From Capra hircus (lineage: Eukaryota > Chordata > Mammalia > Artiodactyla > Bovidae), in contig NC_030821.1 of NCBI RefSeq assembly GCF_001704415.2, positions 38,423,210 through 38,487,209 of the forward strand: a DNA stretch of 64,000 bases. Reading direction: 5' to 3'. The notes under the pieces were generated by a model. It searched no databases and was not told the origin of the DNA. It saw only the letters and a program-made list of their open reading frames with translations. The position numbers and the translations under genes are program-made. Below, piece after piece: positions 10,943 to 22,326 of the stretch (positions are counted from its first letter, which is position 1; the number at the start of each line of letters is the position of its first letter).

Positions 10943-11084
10943 CCTGCTCAGACTATAGTAGTAGATTAAAGATCATTTTAAATTATTTTGAGGAACCCCA
11001 GTTCTCCAAGGATTTGTGGCCGCTGAAATAGACATACAAGGTTGAGAAGTTTGTGCTAAATCTTGCTTATGCTATGATGTACCC

Positions 11085-11172
11085 TATAAATTATTTTTTT
11101 ATTTTCTTATTCATTTTTAAATTAATTTTTATTGGAGTACAGTTGCTTTACAGCGTAATCTTTCATTCATTT
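11085..11172 (-). mobile_element. L1 3' end fragment
   Basis: aatttttattggagtacagttgctttacagcg is the minus-strand start of the artiodactyl L1 3' UTR. Confidence 0.7.
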
Positions 11173-11395
11173 TTAAGAGATGCTTTGTAAAACAACACTT
11201 TTTTCCTAAGATTTTTTTAAGCATCAGTAGTGTAAATCTTCTCTCTTTAAAAATGCCAGGAAATCCAGGCAGTTAGTTGGTTCTAGTTAATTGAGGTTCG
11301 CTGGCACCTAGCAACCACTGACATCTAATCTTTGCTTTTCTGTAATTTAATTTTTCTATGCAAATGCCTTATTTATTCATTTATCTTTTATTTAA

Positions 11396-11735
11396 TGAGA
11401 GTACCTTGGAATGCAAGGAGATCCAACCAGTCCATCCTAAAGGAGATCAGCCCTGGGATTTCTTTGGAAGGACTGATGCTGAAGCTGAAACTCCAATACT
11501 TTGGCCACCTCATGCGAAGAGTTGACTCATTGGAAAAGACCCTGATGCTGGGAGGGATTGGGGGCAGGAGGAGAAGGGGATTACAGAAGATGAGGTGGCT
11601 GGATGGCATCACCGACTTGATGGACGTGAGTCTCAGTGAACTCCGGGAGTTGGCGATGGACAGGGAGGCCTGGCGTGCTGTGATTCATGGGGTCGCAAAG
11701 AGTCGGACACGCCTGAGTGACTGAACTGAACTGAG
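11396..11735 (+). mobile_element. BovB LINE, 3' end
   Basis: Young-looking 5'-truncated copy that encodes an uninterrupted C-terminal region (from the RRSNQSILKEISPG segment to SRTRLSD, stop at 11722-11724), followed by gactgaactgaactga. The upstream part of the open frame comes from flanking DNA. Confidence 0.93.
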
Positions 11736-12207
11736 ATGGAGACAAAGGTGAGTCCCCTTTAGTAGCCCAAGGCCCAAGGGGAAACATTCATAAAGTTCGT
11801 TACAATTCAGTGTCATCCAGTGGGGCAATTGTGCTTCCAAGAACTCCCTCACCCAAACTGAATACATCAGAGATGGTTTCCTACAGAAAGTGGCACGTGA
11901 ACCAGAACTTAAAGGTACATAGAACTGAGCTGGGAGACGTGGCGAGAAAGGGCCCAGGATGGACAAAGACATCGAAATGAGCAGGTTCCCACTGTGTTCC
12001 AGGAATTACAAGCTGTTCAGTGTCCCTGGAGCATAAACTCTGAAGAGTGTGTGTGTGTTTCGGTGGGGGGGAACTATTGAAGCTGGAGAGGGAGTTAGGG
12101 CCAGATGCAGGAAAAGGAGTTTATACTTTATTAGGCTCTTGGACTTTATATACCAGGTTGCGGGGATTCACTAAAGAGTTCTGAGGGAACTGTTACTAGT
12201 TAAACTC

Positions 12208-12246
12208 AAAAAAAAAAAAAAAAAGAAAGAAAGAAAGAAAGAAAAA
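12208..12246. repeat. Poly(A)-(GAAA)n microsatellite
   Basis: About 18 A residues followed by five gaaa units and an A-rich end. No SINE body precedes it that I can recognise. Confidence 0.9.
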
Positions 12247-12920
12247 GAAAACGTTCATCTCCAAGAAAATGTGAATTGAAAAATTTTATGTAAATTACTT
12301 TCCATTTTTACACTACTAGCAGTTGGATGAGACATATAATAAACAAAAACTTCAAAGGATTTACAATCTGGCACTCTTTTAATTGTGTTTATTCCAAACA
12401 CTTTCCACATCGAAATGGATGTTTAAAATGAATTAATTTGATATTGTGAAGTAGTCCATCTTTAGTCCTGATGTTTATTAAATAGAAAGATTCAAAAATC
12501 ATCCAATTATTCTTGGAAAATGTGCATGAATGTGTGGTATTTGGAACTCTATTTTAGAACCCAAATGTCATAGACATCTGGACACAAAAATTATGCAAGA
12601 GAGACCTTTAGAAATGTGTTACTAATTATTGACTCTTCCCTGCAACAGCACAACTGAGCCTTTGTTATATGCACTGTGTGCGGTACTGCTGTAGACTGTG
12701 GCTTTTTTCACATGTTACGCTTTATTTTCATAAGATATTCTTCATACCTAGCATCACAAAGTACTTCATTGACTTAATATTAAAACTAGCAAACCTCACA
12801 AATAAATGATTTGCGTTAGCAGCAACTAATGGAGAAAACAATAGCTTAGAAGAAAGTGTACAAAGAAGGAAGAGGAGAAATGTGATCAAGCTATCTCAAG
12901 AATTAAGGAGAATTCAGGGC

Positions 12921-12944
12921 AACTAACTATCATTATAGTTAGTT
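12921..12944. repeat. Perfect 10-bp stem hairpin
   Basis: aactaactat, loop catt, atagttagtt. A partial direct repeat of cattatagttag follows immediately. Confidence 0.85.
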
Positions 12945-13189
12945 AGCTTCTGCATTATAGTTAGCTTCTCCATTGAGAAGCCACATGAAGCTGCAGAGCG
13001 GGGAAAACTGGATTCTAGTGCTGGTTTCATAACTTACCAAATATGCTTTTTAATCTCTCTATGCTTTAATTTTTATTATATCACCATGAAAAGGTTACAC
13101 TTTAAAGTCTCCTTCTCTTCTAAAATATAGGTTATAAGAGTTCAAAATATCATCAGTTTACCCACCATATGCACCAGAAGACTTCTCAG

Positions 13190-13760
13190 AGAAAACGTTT
13201 AAGAACAAGGCAAGATCCCTGCTCCCATAGGGCTTAAATTCTAGTGGGAAGGAAAGACAGAGAAATAGTCATAAATAAAATAATTGTACTGAGCAGCAAG
13301 TCCTATGAAGGAAATAAGACAGCATCATATTTTAAAGGGAACTAGGTGGTCTGAGGGCCATATTACAGAGGTGAGCAGGGAATGAATGAGATTGGAAGAA
13401 ACAGAAGAATCCACTTTTGTGAAATCCAGGAAGTCAGGCATCTGATGGAAGTTATAATGCAAAGCCCTGGGTAAGCGGCAGGCTAAACCTTTGGAAAACA
13501 TGGAGAAAGCAGTGGGGCCAGAGTTTATAAATGAATGGAAGAAGGACAAGGAAAGGGGAAAACTGGGTCATGTGGACCCTCATAGGTCATGGTAAGAAAT
13601 TTTGATCTTATTTTAAGTGCAGTAGACAGTGCTTGGAGGGATTCAGGCTGAAAAGTGATTGGCCGTTGTATTCAGACTTGATTGCGGTGGTGGAGTAAAG
13701 GCAAAGAGACCAGTTTCACAGACTGTTGTAAAATACCAGTTAAGGGATAATGGTAACTTG
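13190..13760 (-). repeat. L2-like ancient LINE, antisense
   Basis: The order aaggcaagatccctgctccc … ttctagtgggaagg … gaggtgagcagggaatg … ttaagtgcagtagacag … cttggactaag matches the reverse complement of old L2-type elements. Highly diverged and without a coding frame. Confidence 0.5.
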
Positions 13761-14242
13761 GACTAAGATGCAGAGGAAGAGGTCTGAACCAGGTGATTGG
13801 TGATGCACTGGCCTAAATCTTTGCATTCAAATGTCTTCAATATTAATGTGATACTTTAGAATTTGACTCAGATTAACTCACAATTTGGTAAAGTTAATTT
13901 CAATTCAATGAAAAATGAAGGAGATCAACGAGTATAAGGGTAATGCCAAATAAATGTCATTTGCTTTGAAATGTTTTGTACTGAATATGGTGCCATGCAT
14001 ATTTGGGAATTTGCAGTTAGGGTTAAAAAGAAGTTAGGGAGAAATGGTTTATTTAGGAAAAGAAATCAAATATCTTTAGGGCAGCTTGATGACTAGCAAA
14101 GAGTTCCAGTAGATATTGCTGTCCAGTTGTATTAAAAAATACATAAATTTATTCAACACTCTGTTTTGTGAAGCATTAGATATTTTCATAGGGCAGTCTC
14201 CTTATTTTGAACAATTCCTCTAAACCAATTTGCTGCAATTAA
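13761..14242. other. Unique stretch, no gene seen
   Basis: AT-rich, with no repeat or coding signal recognised. Confidence 0.5.
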
Positions 14243-14251
14243 ACAACCGAA

Positions 14252-14528
14252 GGAGAAGGCAGTGGCATCCCACTCCAGTACTCTTGCCTGGAAAATCCCA
14301 TGGATGGAGGAGCCTGGTAGGCTGCAGTCCATGGGGTCACTAAGAGTCAGACATGACTGAGCGACTTCCCTTTCACTTTTCACTTTCATTCATTGGAGAA
14401 GGAAATGGCAACCCACTCCAGTATTCTTGCCTGGAGAATCCCAGGGACGGGGGAGCCTGGTGGGCTGCCGTCTACAGGGTCACACAGAGTCGGACACGAC
14501 TGAAGTGACTTAGCAGCAGCAGCAGCAG
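14252..14528 (+). mobile_element. Bov-A2 SINE
   Basis: Complete dimer in the plus orientation, from ggagaaggcagtggc to the CAG tail. TSD acaaccgaa (14243-14251) against acaactgaa (14529-14537). Confidence 0.95.
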
Positions 14529-14537
14529 ACAACTGAA

Positions 14538-14861
14538 ACTATCCTTGAAAAATTTTAAATGTATCAGTTTCCACTGCCCATCTTAAAAAAGTAATATAGA
14601 AAAATATACTGGCCTATAATGGTAGAAGTTATGTAGTCTATTTTGAGAGAGCTAAGGAATAAAGACTGTTATAGCTGCCTGTTTCTTGTTTAAAGATATC
14701 AACATGCTATTATCTATATGTATAATATAAACATAGGCATTTCCTAAGTTAAAAAAATGTCATTTGTAGTCTACTTGGTTAAAACTAAGGGATCATTTTC
14801 CTGTAGAAACACTATAACTTCCCAGGCCAGCCCTCAAATATCTGTTTAGCCATTATGTAGT
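14538..14861. other. Unique stretch, no gene seen
   Basis: AT-rich, nothing recognised. Confidence 0.5.
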
Positions 14862-14872
14862 CAAATAAAACT

Positions 14873-15146
14873 GCTGCTGCTGCTGCTGCTGCTGCTAAGT
14901 CACGTCAGTCATGTCCGACTCTGTGCGACCCCATAGATGGCAACCCAACAGGCTCCTCTGTCCCTGGGATTCTCCAGGCAAGAATACTGGAGTGGGTTGC
15001 CATTTCCTTCTCCAATGCATGAAAGTGAAAAGTGAAAGTGAAGTTGCTCAGTCGTGTCCGACTCTTAGCGACCCCATGGACTATAGCCTACCTGGCTCCT
15101 CCGTCCATGGGATTCTCTGTCCATGGGATTCTCCATTGCCTTCTCC
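14873..15146 (-). mobile_element. Bov-A2 SINE with rearranged distal end
   Basis: Perfect 11-bp TSD caaataaaact (14862-14872 and 15147-15157). The CTG run has about eight units. Near the far end, tccatgggattctc is duplicated at 15102-15133 while the usual cctggaaaagtactgg-type segment is missing. Confidence 0.95.
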
Positions 15147-15154
15147 CAAATAAA

Positions 15155-15655
15155 ACTAGACAGCTTATTAAAAAGCAGTGACATCACTTTGCTGACAAAG
15201 GTCCGTATAGTCAAACCTTTGGCTGCTCCAGATATGAGAGTTGGACCATAAAGAAGGTTGAGTACCCAGGAACTGATGCTTTCGAATTGCAGTGCTGGTG
15301 AAGACTCTTGAGACTCCCTTGAACTGCAAGGAGATCAAACTAGTCAATCCTAGAGGAAATCAACCCTGAATATTCACTGGAAGGACTGACGTTGAAGCTG
15401 AACCTCCAATACTTTGGCCACCTGATATGAAGAGCTGAGTCACTGGAAAAGACCCTGATCCTCGGAAAGATTGAAGGCAAAAGAAGAGGGTGCCAGACGA
15501 TGAGAAAATTAGATAGCGTCATTGACTCAATGGACACGAATTTGAACAAACTCTGTGGAGGACAGAGGAGATAATGGAGGACAGAGGAGACTGGCATGCT
15601 ATACAGTCCATGGGATTGTGGGAGAGTCAGACACGATTTAGAGACTGAAGAACAA
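15155..15655 (+). mobile_element. BovB LINE, old 3' fragment
   Basis: Consecutive BovB from the LDSIFKSRDIT-coding region (tagacagcttattaaaaagc) to a diverged terminus (cacgatttagagactgaag). Many substitutions and small indels destroy the frame. A local repeat of ggaggacagaggaga occurs near 15556-15590. Confidence 0.88.
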
Positions 15656-15988
15656 GTAACAGTGAGTGGTATCTTAAGTTAAAATTACAAGATGCATCAG
15701 GGCCCACTTATGCAAGAGGAATGTGAGGAAGAAAAATACTTTTATACTTTCCCTGGATATAAGCATAACTCCGGAGAATTATTTTGCCGTACAAGTTTGG
15801 GACTATATCGTTTCCTTCTCTGCAACTCTCTGCCCTGAGAGTCCTCTGTTCTCAGATTACTTGGGCACCCACCTGTTGATTGATCCCAATATTACCTACT
15901 CTTCAAATTACTCTCTGTCCTCAAATTGCCTGCCTCCCCTCCTTGCTAAAATTCTTCTGTTTTCTTCAGTGTCATTTAAAAGATCAGA

Positions 15989-16245
15989 AGGACTTCCCTG
16001 GTGGTCCAGTGGTGAAGAATCCACTTGCCAGTGCAGGGGACGCAGGTTTGATCCCTAGTCTGAGAGGATTCCATGTGCCAAGAGGCAGCTAAGCCTGTGC
16101 ACCACAGCTACTGAAGCCCATGCACCTTAGAGCTTGCACTCTGCGACAATAAGAAGCCAGCATAGTGCAGCTAGAAAGCAGCCCCGCTCACTGCAACTAG
16201 CGAAAGCCCAGGCGAAGCAACAAAGAACCAGCACAGCCGCAAGGA
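15989..16245 (+). mobile_element. CHR-2 SINE
   Basis: gacttccctggtggtccagtgg head, B-box-like ggtttgatccctagtc, then the long CHR-2 body (agaggcagctaagcctgtgc … ctgcaactagcgaaagccc) and a short A-rich end. Confidence 0.9.
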
Positions 16246-16474
16246 AATAAACATGAAAGTTAGGAAAGCAAGTCAATTAAATGATATGCTAACCTATGAA
16301 TGACTGGTAAACAAGTAAACCAGAAGCATGTGCACCTTAGAAATGATTCCCTATGACAGCATTAACCAAAGTGAATCCCTAGTTAACGTAAATTCAGCCA
16401 GTCCATGGGTAGGATATATTGAAGGGAAAAAGAATGGAGGGACAAAAGTTTTCCTGTATTATTTTTATAAAAAA

Positions 16475-16765
16475 TTATTTATTTATTTATTTTTATTTTT
16501 GGTTGGGCCGGGACTTTGTTGCTTCATGCGGGCTTTCTCTAGGTGTGGTGAGCAGGGTCTTCTCATCGCAGTGGCTTCTCTTGTTGCAGACCATGGGCTC
16601 TAAGCCTTTGGGTTCCAGTAGCTGCAGCAAGTGAGCTCAATAATTGTGGCTCATGGGCTTAGTTGCTCCAAGACATGTGGAATCTTCCTGGACTAGGGAT
16701 TAAATCTGTGTCCCCCCTGCATTGGCACTCACATTCCTATACATTGTACCACCAGGGAAATCCCC
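16475..16765 (-). mobile_element. CHR-2 SINE
   Basis: Minus-strand CHR-2: ttatttatttatttt tail, ggttgggccgggactttgttgc, then ctaggtgtggtgagcagg, and the tRNA head complement gtaccaccagggaaatcc at the right edge. Confidence 0.9.
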
Positions 16766-17160
16766 CTATTTTGTTTATTTCTACACCCTCAGCTTCTGTA
16801 ACAAGCTCCATGCACAAATTCCCCAAGTTAATCTTTATTCTGAGTGGGTAATATCCTCAGTTTACAGAAGAAATTGCTATATCGCTGCTATTCTAGGGCA
16901 TGTTTGATTAAAATTTCTTAGGAAAACAGTACGGAGTTTCCTTAAAAAACTAAAAATAGAGTTGCTATATGACCCAGCAATCCTACTTCTGGGCATATAT
17001 CTGGAGGAAACTTTAATTTGAAAAGAAAAAGGCACTTCAGTGTTCATTGCAGCATTATTTAATACAAAAGCCAAAACATGGAAGTAAACTGATTGTCCAT
17101 TGACAGATAAATGGATAAAGAAGACATGATATACATACAGATATGCAGTACAATAGAATA

Positions 17161-17203
17161 CTGCTGCTGCTGCTGCTGCTGCTAAGTCGCTTCAGTCGTG
17201 TCC
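17161..17203 (-). mobile_element. Ultra-short Bov-A2 3' tail in L1
   Basis: Only the CTG run and taagtcgcttcagtcgtgtcc, that is the last ~43 bp of a Bov-A2 read on the minus strand. It interrupts the L1 motif gaatactactcagcc. No clear TSD is visible. Confidence 0.85.
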
Positions 17204-17503
17204 TTCTCAGCCATAAAAAGAATGAAATAATGCCATATGCAGCAACATGGATGGAACTAGAGATTATCATACTAAGTGAACTAAGTCAGAAAGAGAAAGA
17301 CAAATACATGACACAATTTCTATGTGAAATCTAAAATATGATACAAATTAACTTATTTACAAAACAGAAACAGACTCATAGACTAGAAAACAAACTAACC
17401 AAAGGGGAAAGGGAGTTGGGGAGGAATAAATTAGGAGTTTGGGATTAACAGAAACAAACTACTATGTATAAAATAGATAACAAAGGCCTACTGTATAGCA
17501 CAA

Positions 17504-17805
17504 CCAGTCCATTCTAAAGGAGATCAGTCCTGGGTGTCCTTTGGAAGGACTGATGCTAAAGCTGAAACTCCAATACTTTGGCCATCTCATGCGAAGAGTT
17601 GACTCATTGGAAAAGAGTCTGGTGCTGAGAGGGATTGAGGGCAGAGGAGAAGGGGACAACAGAGGATGAGATGGCTGGATGGCATCACTGACTCGATGGA
17701 CATGAGTCTGGGTGAATTCTGGGAGTTGGTGATGGACAGGGAGGCCTGTTGTGTTGCAATTCATGGGGTCGCAAAGAGTCGGACACGACTGAGAGACTAA
17801 ACTGA
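17504..17805 (+). mobile_element. BovB LINE 3' end nested in L1
   Basis: 302-bp 5'-truncated BovB flanked by the 14-bp direct repeat actgtatagcacaa (17490-17503 and 17806-17819). The repeat's first four bases could also be BovB tail. The C-terminal frame is largely open on this strand but has lost its start. Confidence 0.93.
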
Positions 17806-17895
17806 ACTGTATAGCACAAGGAACTATATTCAATAACCTATAATAAACCATACAGAAAAGAATATGAAAAAGAATACACACACACATATATATAA

Positions 17896-18165
17896 ATTTT
17901 TTAAAATTTAAATTACTTTAGGATTAAGATTCAGCCCCTTAGAATACACCTCTGGTTAGTTTTTCCCTAAGAACCGATTCCTCACCTAATCTAAAAGTTA
18001 TGTTTTTCTCACCATTCAGAGAGTCCTTGAAATTTTTCATGTTTTCTATAATATTTTTTAAGTCTGATCAGAGAACAGTAATTGTTCAGTACATGATATC
18101 ACTCTGTCTACACCTGAGAACGCCTTATGGCTGGGCCTTCTGTTTGGTGAGATGGAGTGAAAAGA
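17896..18165. other. Unique AT-rich stretch
   Basis: No repeat or coding signal recognised. Confidence 0.5.
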
Positions 18166-18510
18166 GCTCTAAGTCAGTGTCTGTAATGATTCTGTCACCA
18201 ACTTGAGCAGGTCACTTCCATTTTCTGTGTCTCTGTTTCCTCATCTAGTTAGAAGGTGATGTGTGTGTAGCAGGTTGTGAGGGAGTATATCTCATCTTCT
18301 TTACCAAATTGGCGTCCAGATCAAATGAGATCACTGACTTGATGGACATGAGTTTGAGCAAGCTCCAGGAGCTGGTGACAAACAGGGAAGTGTGTCGTGC
18401 TGCAGTCCATGGGGTCGCACAGAGTCAGACAGGACTGAGCGACTGAACTGATCAAATGAGATGATGTATCTGAAAACTCTTTGAATAAATGCATGCTATT
18501 GTGGTTCTAA
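18166..18510 (+). repeat. MIR SINE, split by a BovB
   Basis: acttgagcaggtcacttccattttctgtgtctctgtttcctcatct is the MIR core. The MIR continues after the insertion with gatcaaatgagatgatgtatctgaaaactctttgaataaa. Confidence 0.75.
18331..18449 (+). mobile_element. BovB LINE, 119-bp 3' tail in MIR
   Basis: Contains only the final LDGITDLMDMSLS…-coding codons and the gactgaact tail. Perfect 12-bp TSD gatcaaatgaga (18319-18330 and 18450-18461). Confidence 0.95.
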
Positions 18511-18519
18511 AACACAACT

Positions 18520-18755
18520 GTTTGTTGAGCTTTCACTATGTTCAGACATTGTGCTAAGTGCTTATGTGGTTTATACTATTTAAGAAACAAACAAGAAGGT
18601 TTGTTGATGATATTAACCCCATTTTACAGAAGAGGAAATGAAGGTTTAAGATTAGCTAAATGCCAAAGGTCCACAGGTTGCTGTCCTAGAACTAGTCACA
18701 ATGCCAGTAGGTGGTGGAGCTGGACTCTGAGCTCAGGCTTATCTGTCTGGAATGC
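18520..18755 (-). repeat. MIR SINE, antisense
   Basis: ttaaccccattttacagaagaggaaatgaagg, then gccaaaggtccacagg and gtaggtggtggagctggactctgagctcagg, is the reverse-complement MIR order. Confidence 0.75.
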
Positions 18756-18758
18756 CCA

Positions 18759-19700
18759 GTTCAGTTCAGTCACTCAGTCCTGTCTGACTCTTTGCGACCC
18801 CATAGACTGCAGCACACCAGACTTCCCTGTCTATTACCAACTCCCGGAGTTTACTCAAACTCATGTCCATCGAGTTGGTGATGCCATCCAATCATCTCAT
18901 CCTCTGCTGTCCCCTTCTCCTCCCACCTTCAAACTTTCCCAGCATCAGGGTCTTTTCCAATGAGTCGGTTCTTCTCATCAGGTGGCCAAAGTATTGGAGC
19001 TTTAGCATTAGTCCTTCCAAAGAACACCCAGGACTTATCTCCTTTAGAATGGACTGGTTGGATCTCCTTGCTGTCCAAGGGACTCTCAAGAGTCTTCTCC
19101 AGCACCACCATTTGAAAACATCAATTCTTCAGCACTCTTTATGGTCCAACTCTTTATGGTCCAACTCTCACTCTTTATGGTCCAACTCTCACATCCATAC
19201 ATGACTACTGGAAAAACCATAGCTTTGACTAGATGGACCTTTGTTGGCAAAGTAATGTCTCTGCTTTTTAATATGCTGTCTAGGTTGGTCATAACTTTTC
19301 TTCCAAGGAGTAAGTGTCTTTTAATTTCATGGCTGCAGTCATCATCTGCAGTGATTTTGGAGCCCAAGAAAATAAAGTCTCTCACTGTTTCCATTGTTTC
19401 CCCATCTATTTGCCATGAAGTGATGGGACCATATGCCATGATCTTCGTTTTATGAATATTGAGTTTAAAGCCAGCTTTTCCACTCTCCTCTTTCACTTTC
19501 ATCAAGAGGCTCTTTAGTTCCTCTTCGCTTTCTGCCGTAAGAGTGGTGTCATCTGCATATCTGAGGTTATTGATATTTCTCCAGCAATCTTGATTCCAGC
19601 TATGCTTCATCCAGCTTGGCATTTTGCATGAGGTACTCTGCATATAAGTTAAACAAGCAGGGTGACAATATACAGCCTTGACGTACTCCTTTCCCAATTT
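18759..19700 (-). mobile_element. BovB LINE, 0.94-kb 3' copy
   Basis: Minus-strand BovB from the tail (cagttcagttcagtcac) up to the GVCQGCILSP-coding region. A 203-codon open frame (19086-19697) keeps LRYADDTTL but is altered by an in-frame duplication of the SWTIK-coding segment. It then ends before the C-terminus because of later frameshifts. Confidence 0.93.
19135..19185. repeat. Short tandem duplication inside BovB
   Basis: Three copies of ctctttatggtccaa, at 19135-19149, 19150-19164 and (with six extra bases, ctctca) 19165-19185. Other BovB copies in this window have one. Confidence 0.92.
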
Positions 19701-21821
19701 ATAATGACTTACTTTATTTTGCTCTTCATATGTTACATATCAGTGTAGTCTGTAAAATTGTAAACTTCTAAAAGGAAAAGCCCATTTCCTTTAGCATTCT
19801 CTGTGTGATTCCTAGCAGAGATGTGTTAGTATTTTATGATGAGGAAGAGGAAGAATCAGAAATCTAGGTTGGGTAGAGAGGTAGTAAATCTATTGAAAAG
19901 GGTTCATGAAACACATGATCCTTACAGGAACAACTGAGAGTTTTATTTAATATTTCTAAATGGTCAGTTTGGTGTCTACAGGTAAACATCACAATATGCT
20001 CATGCTGTGTAAAAGTAATTTCAAAAGTTGCATGTAGAATAAAAGAAGTTGTGAGTTATGTGCTGGAAGAGGCTTCAAATTTCTTGTGTATGTGTATTAT
20101 ATGAAAAAGTAGAATCACGTTTCAGAAATTTGCCCCAAATTCAGCAACCAGAAGAAAAATCTTAAGGAAAAAAAAAAAAAAGGATACAATGAATAATTTA
20201 TTTCTTCTTAGGAGCTGACCTTGGTTTATACCTGTATAGTAGATCAAGACCAAGTATTTTGATTCCTATTGTACAAATGTGAAAGATAGTGTTCAAGTTA
20301 TGTCCTTCAAGGCCATGAATAAATGTGGCCAAACTTGGGCAAGGAGTCAGGCATCCCAAGAGTGAAATTTAAAAAAAAAGAGAAAATGAAGTCAGCTCCT
20401 AAGCCACACAAGAATACCTACGCACACTCTCTTTTCCGAGCCTCTGCAACCACAGAAAAACACTGGGGGAGGCGAGGTGAACAGAGAGCCTCTCTTTCTA
20501 GCCTCTGGCAATGAGTAATTCTTCTACCTAATATAACTTTATGAAGGTCACCTCCCATCTTCTGTTTTTAAGTGGGGGCAGAAAGGAAAATGTTTTGAAG
20601 GGTCATTATGAAAAAAAGATTCAGTTCTTCATGTTTAATTTTATCTCTTTCTTTAAAAAAAAATCTTGGGACAGTAGGTGTCAAGACCATCATGTGTCAA
20701 GTATAGTCAGTATCTAGGGAACTACTGTTAGGTACTTCCAGAATGTTATTCTTTAAGAATAAAATATGGAGGATAAGCCCTGTCTTCTATAGAGAAGACA
20801 GATCATAATTGGATGTCTGAGAAAACTACACACATTGAAATCTTACCAAGGCGACTCCTTATTCTTATTCCCTGGCCTACCTGTAAGGTGATCAAAAGAA
20901 AGTAAAAATCATAACTAGAATAACAAGGACAGATCAGGACAAAGGGCCAAGTAGGAAGAGTGACTGAGAAAGCCAAGATGGAGAAGGGGTGAGTTCTGAG
21001 GTCCCTGTTTACTACATCTTATGTAAACAAAACAAAATTGTTAGCAGAAGGCAAGAATTTACGCAATGAGATTGACCAGATCCATTCCCCAAACAGAAAA
21101 TTGGTTGTGTTTCTCCTACATTGTCCAGGAGAAAATCATTTACTCTGCTAGACACAGTATGTCCAGTCCTGGAGGATAAGTGTATTTTGTTACAGTGAAG
21201 GCAGAGATAGCTCATCTGGCTTTTTTTCTTGTCTGCAAGAAGTATCTCATGAGACTGGCAGTTTCCTCTTGTTCCAAGTTCACACTTGAAAAATAACCCT
21301 CCGATTTCCAATTTTACCTCCTATTTAAGGCAGGAGTGGATAGAAATAGAGAGGTCTTTGAACATGTCTGTATCTTGTATTGTTACTTAATACATTTGCA
21401 TTTTGTCTTATATGTCAAACGTTCATAATATGACTGTTGAGGTTAATATGTCTGCCCAATAATCTAAGCAGTTCAAGCTCATTTTGAAAATCAAATTTCT
21501 TGGACACACCTATGCTTAGCTGAACTGGACAACTACAACATGGAATGAGAGCAGAAAAAGGCTATACTAAGTTGGTTAGCTAGCTTTTCTCTGATTTCTT
21601 TACACCCTATTGACATAACTTCAACAATAGGAAGAAGATTTTTGTGGTAGACGAAACAAATTACCTACTTACTCCATGAATCAAGACAAAAAGTGAGCAA
21701 ATCCTGTAGGAGACAGAAATGATCAAATTATTTCAACCCCAAGCACCTGGCTTTTGAAAAAATTTTATGAGAGATAAAATTTTCAAGTTTTATCCATGCC
21801 TAATATCATTTATCATAGCTA
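19701..21821. other. Unique stretch with one old MIR
   Basis: No named gene. A diverged antisense MIR is plausible at about 20215-20345 (ttcctattgtacaaatgtgaaag … gggcaaggagtcaggca). The minus-strand open frame at 21012-21311 (99 codons) has no recognisable domain and is probably chance. Confidence 0.5.
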
Positions 21822-22326
21822 CAGCATATTCAAAAGCAGAGACATTACTTCGCTGACTAAGGTCCATCTAGTCAAGGCTATGGTTTTTCCAGTAGTCATG
21901 TACGGATGTGAGAGTTGGACTGTGAAGAAGGCTGAGTGCCAAAGAATTGATGCTTTTGAACTGTGGTGTTGGAGAAGACTCTTGAGAGTCCCTTGGACTG
22001 CAAGGAGATCCTACCAGTCCATTCTAAAGGAGATCAACCCTGGGATTTCTTTGGAAGGAATGATGCTAAAGCTGAAACTCCAGTACTTTGGCCACCTTAT
22101 GCGAAGAGTTGACTCATTGGAAAAGACTTTGATGCTGGGAGGGACTGGGGGCAGGAGGAGAAGGGGACGACCAAGGATGAGATGGCTGGATGGCATCACT
22201 GACTCGATGGACGCGAGTCTGAGTGAACTCCGGGAGTTGGTGATGGACAGGGAGGCCTGGCGTGCTGCGATTCATGGGGTCGCAAAGAGTCGGACACGAC
22301 TGAGCGACTGAACTGAACTGAACTGA
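21822..22326 (+). mobile_element. BovB LINE, young 3' copy
   Basis: 5'-truncated BovB starting at the FKSRDIT-coding region. The reading frame is open from there to the natural stop (22309-22311) and encodes the complete conserved C-terminal region (YGCESW…, RRLLRVPWT, GRRRRGRPRMRW, SRTRLSD). The tail is gactgaactgaactgaactg. Starting codons of the 171-codon frame come from flanking DNA. Confidence 0.95.

Larger units (their letters stand above)
11736..13189. other. Unique stretch with an A-rich microsatellite and a perfect hairpin
   Basis: No gene recognised. Contains a poly(A)/(GAAA)n tract at 12208-12246, a possible old MIR near 12640-12790 and a perfect inverted repeat at 12921-12944. 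Confidence 0.5.
16919..17895 (+). mobile_element. L1 LINE 3' end with two younger insertions
   Basis: End of ORF2 and the 3' UTR of an L1: gaccagcaatcctacttctgggcat-like region, gaactagagattatcatactaag, and the ggaactatattcaataacct terminus. It is interrupted by a 43-bp Bov-A2 tail (17161-17203) and by a BovB 3' end (17504-17805). L1 sequence is continuous across both once they are removed. Confidence 0.9.

Noticed and set aside
18863..19204. Plus-strand frame of 113 codons opposite the BovB
   Set aside because: It is the shadow of the BovB coding strand. The same stock sequence appears opposite every BovB in the window.
21012..21311. 99-codon minus-strand frame, Cys-rich
   Set aside because: No domain, no splice context and length within chance expectation for AT-rich DNA.
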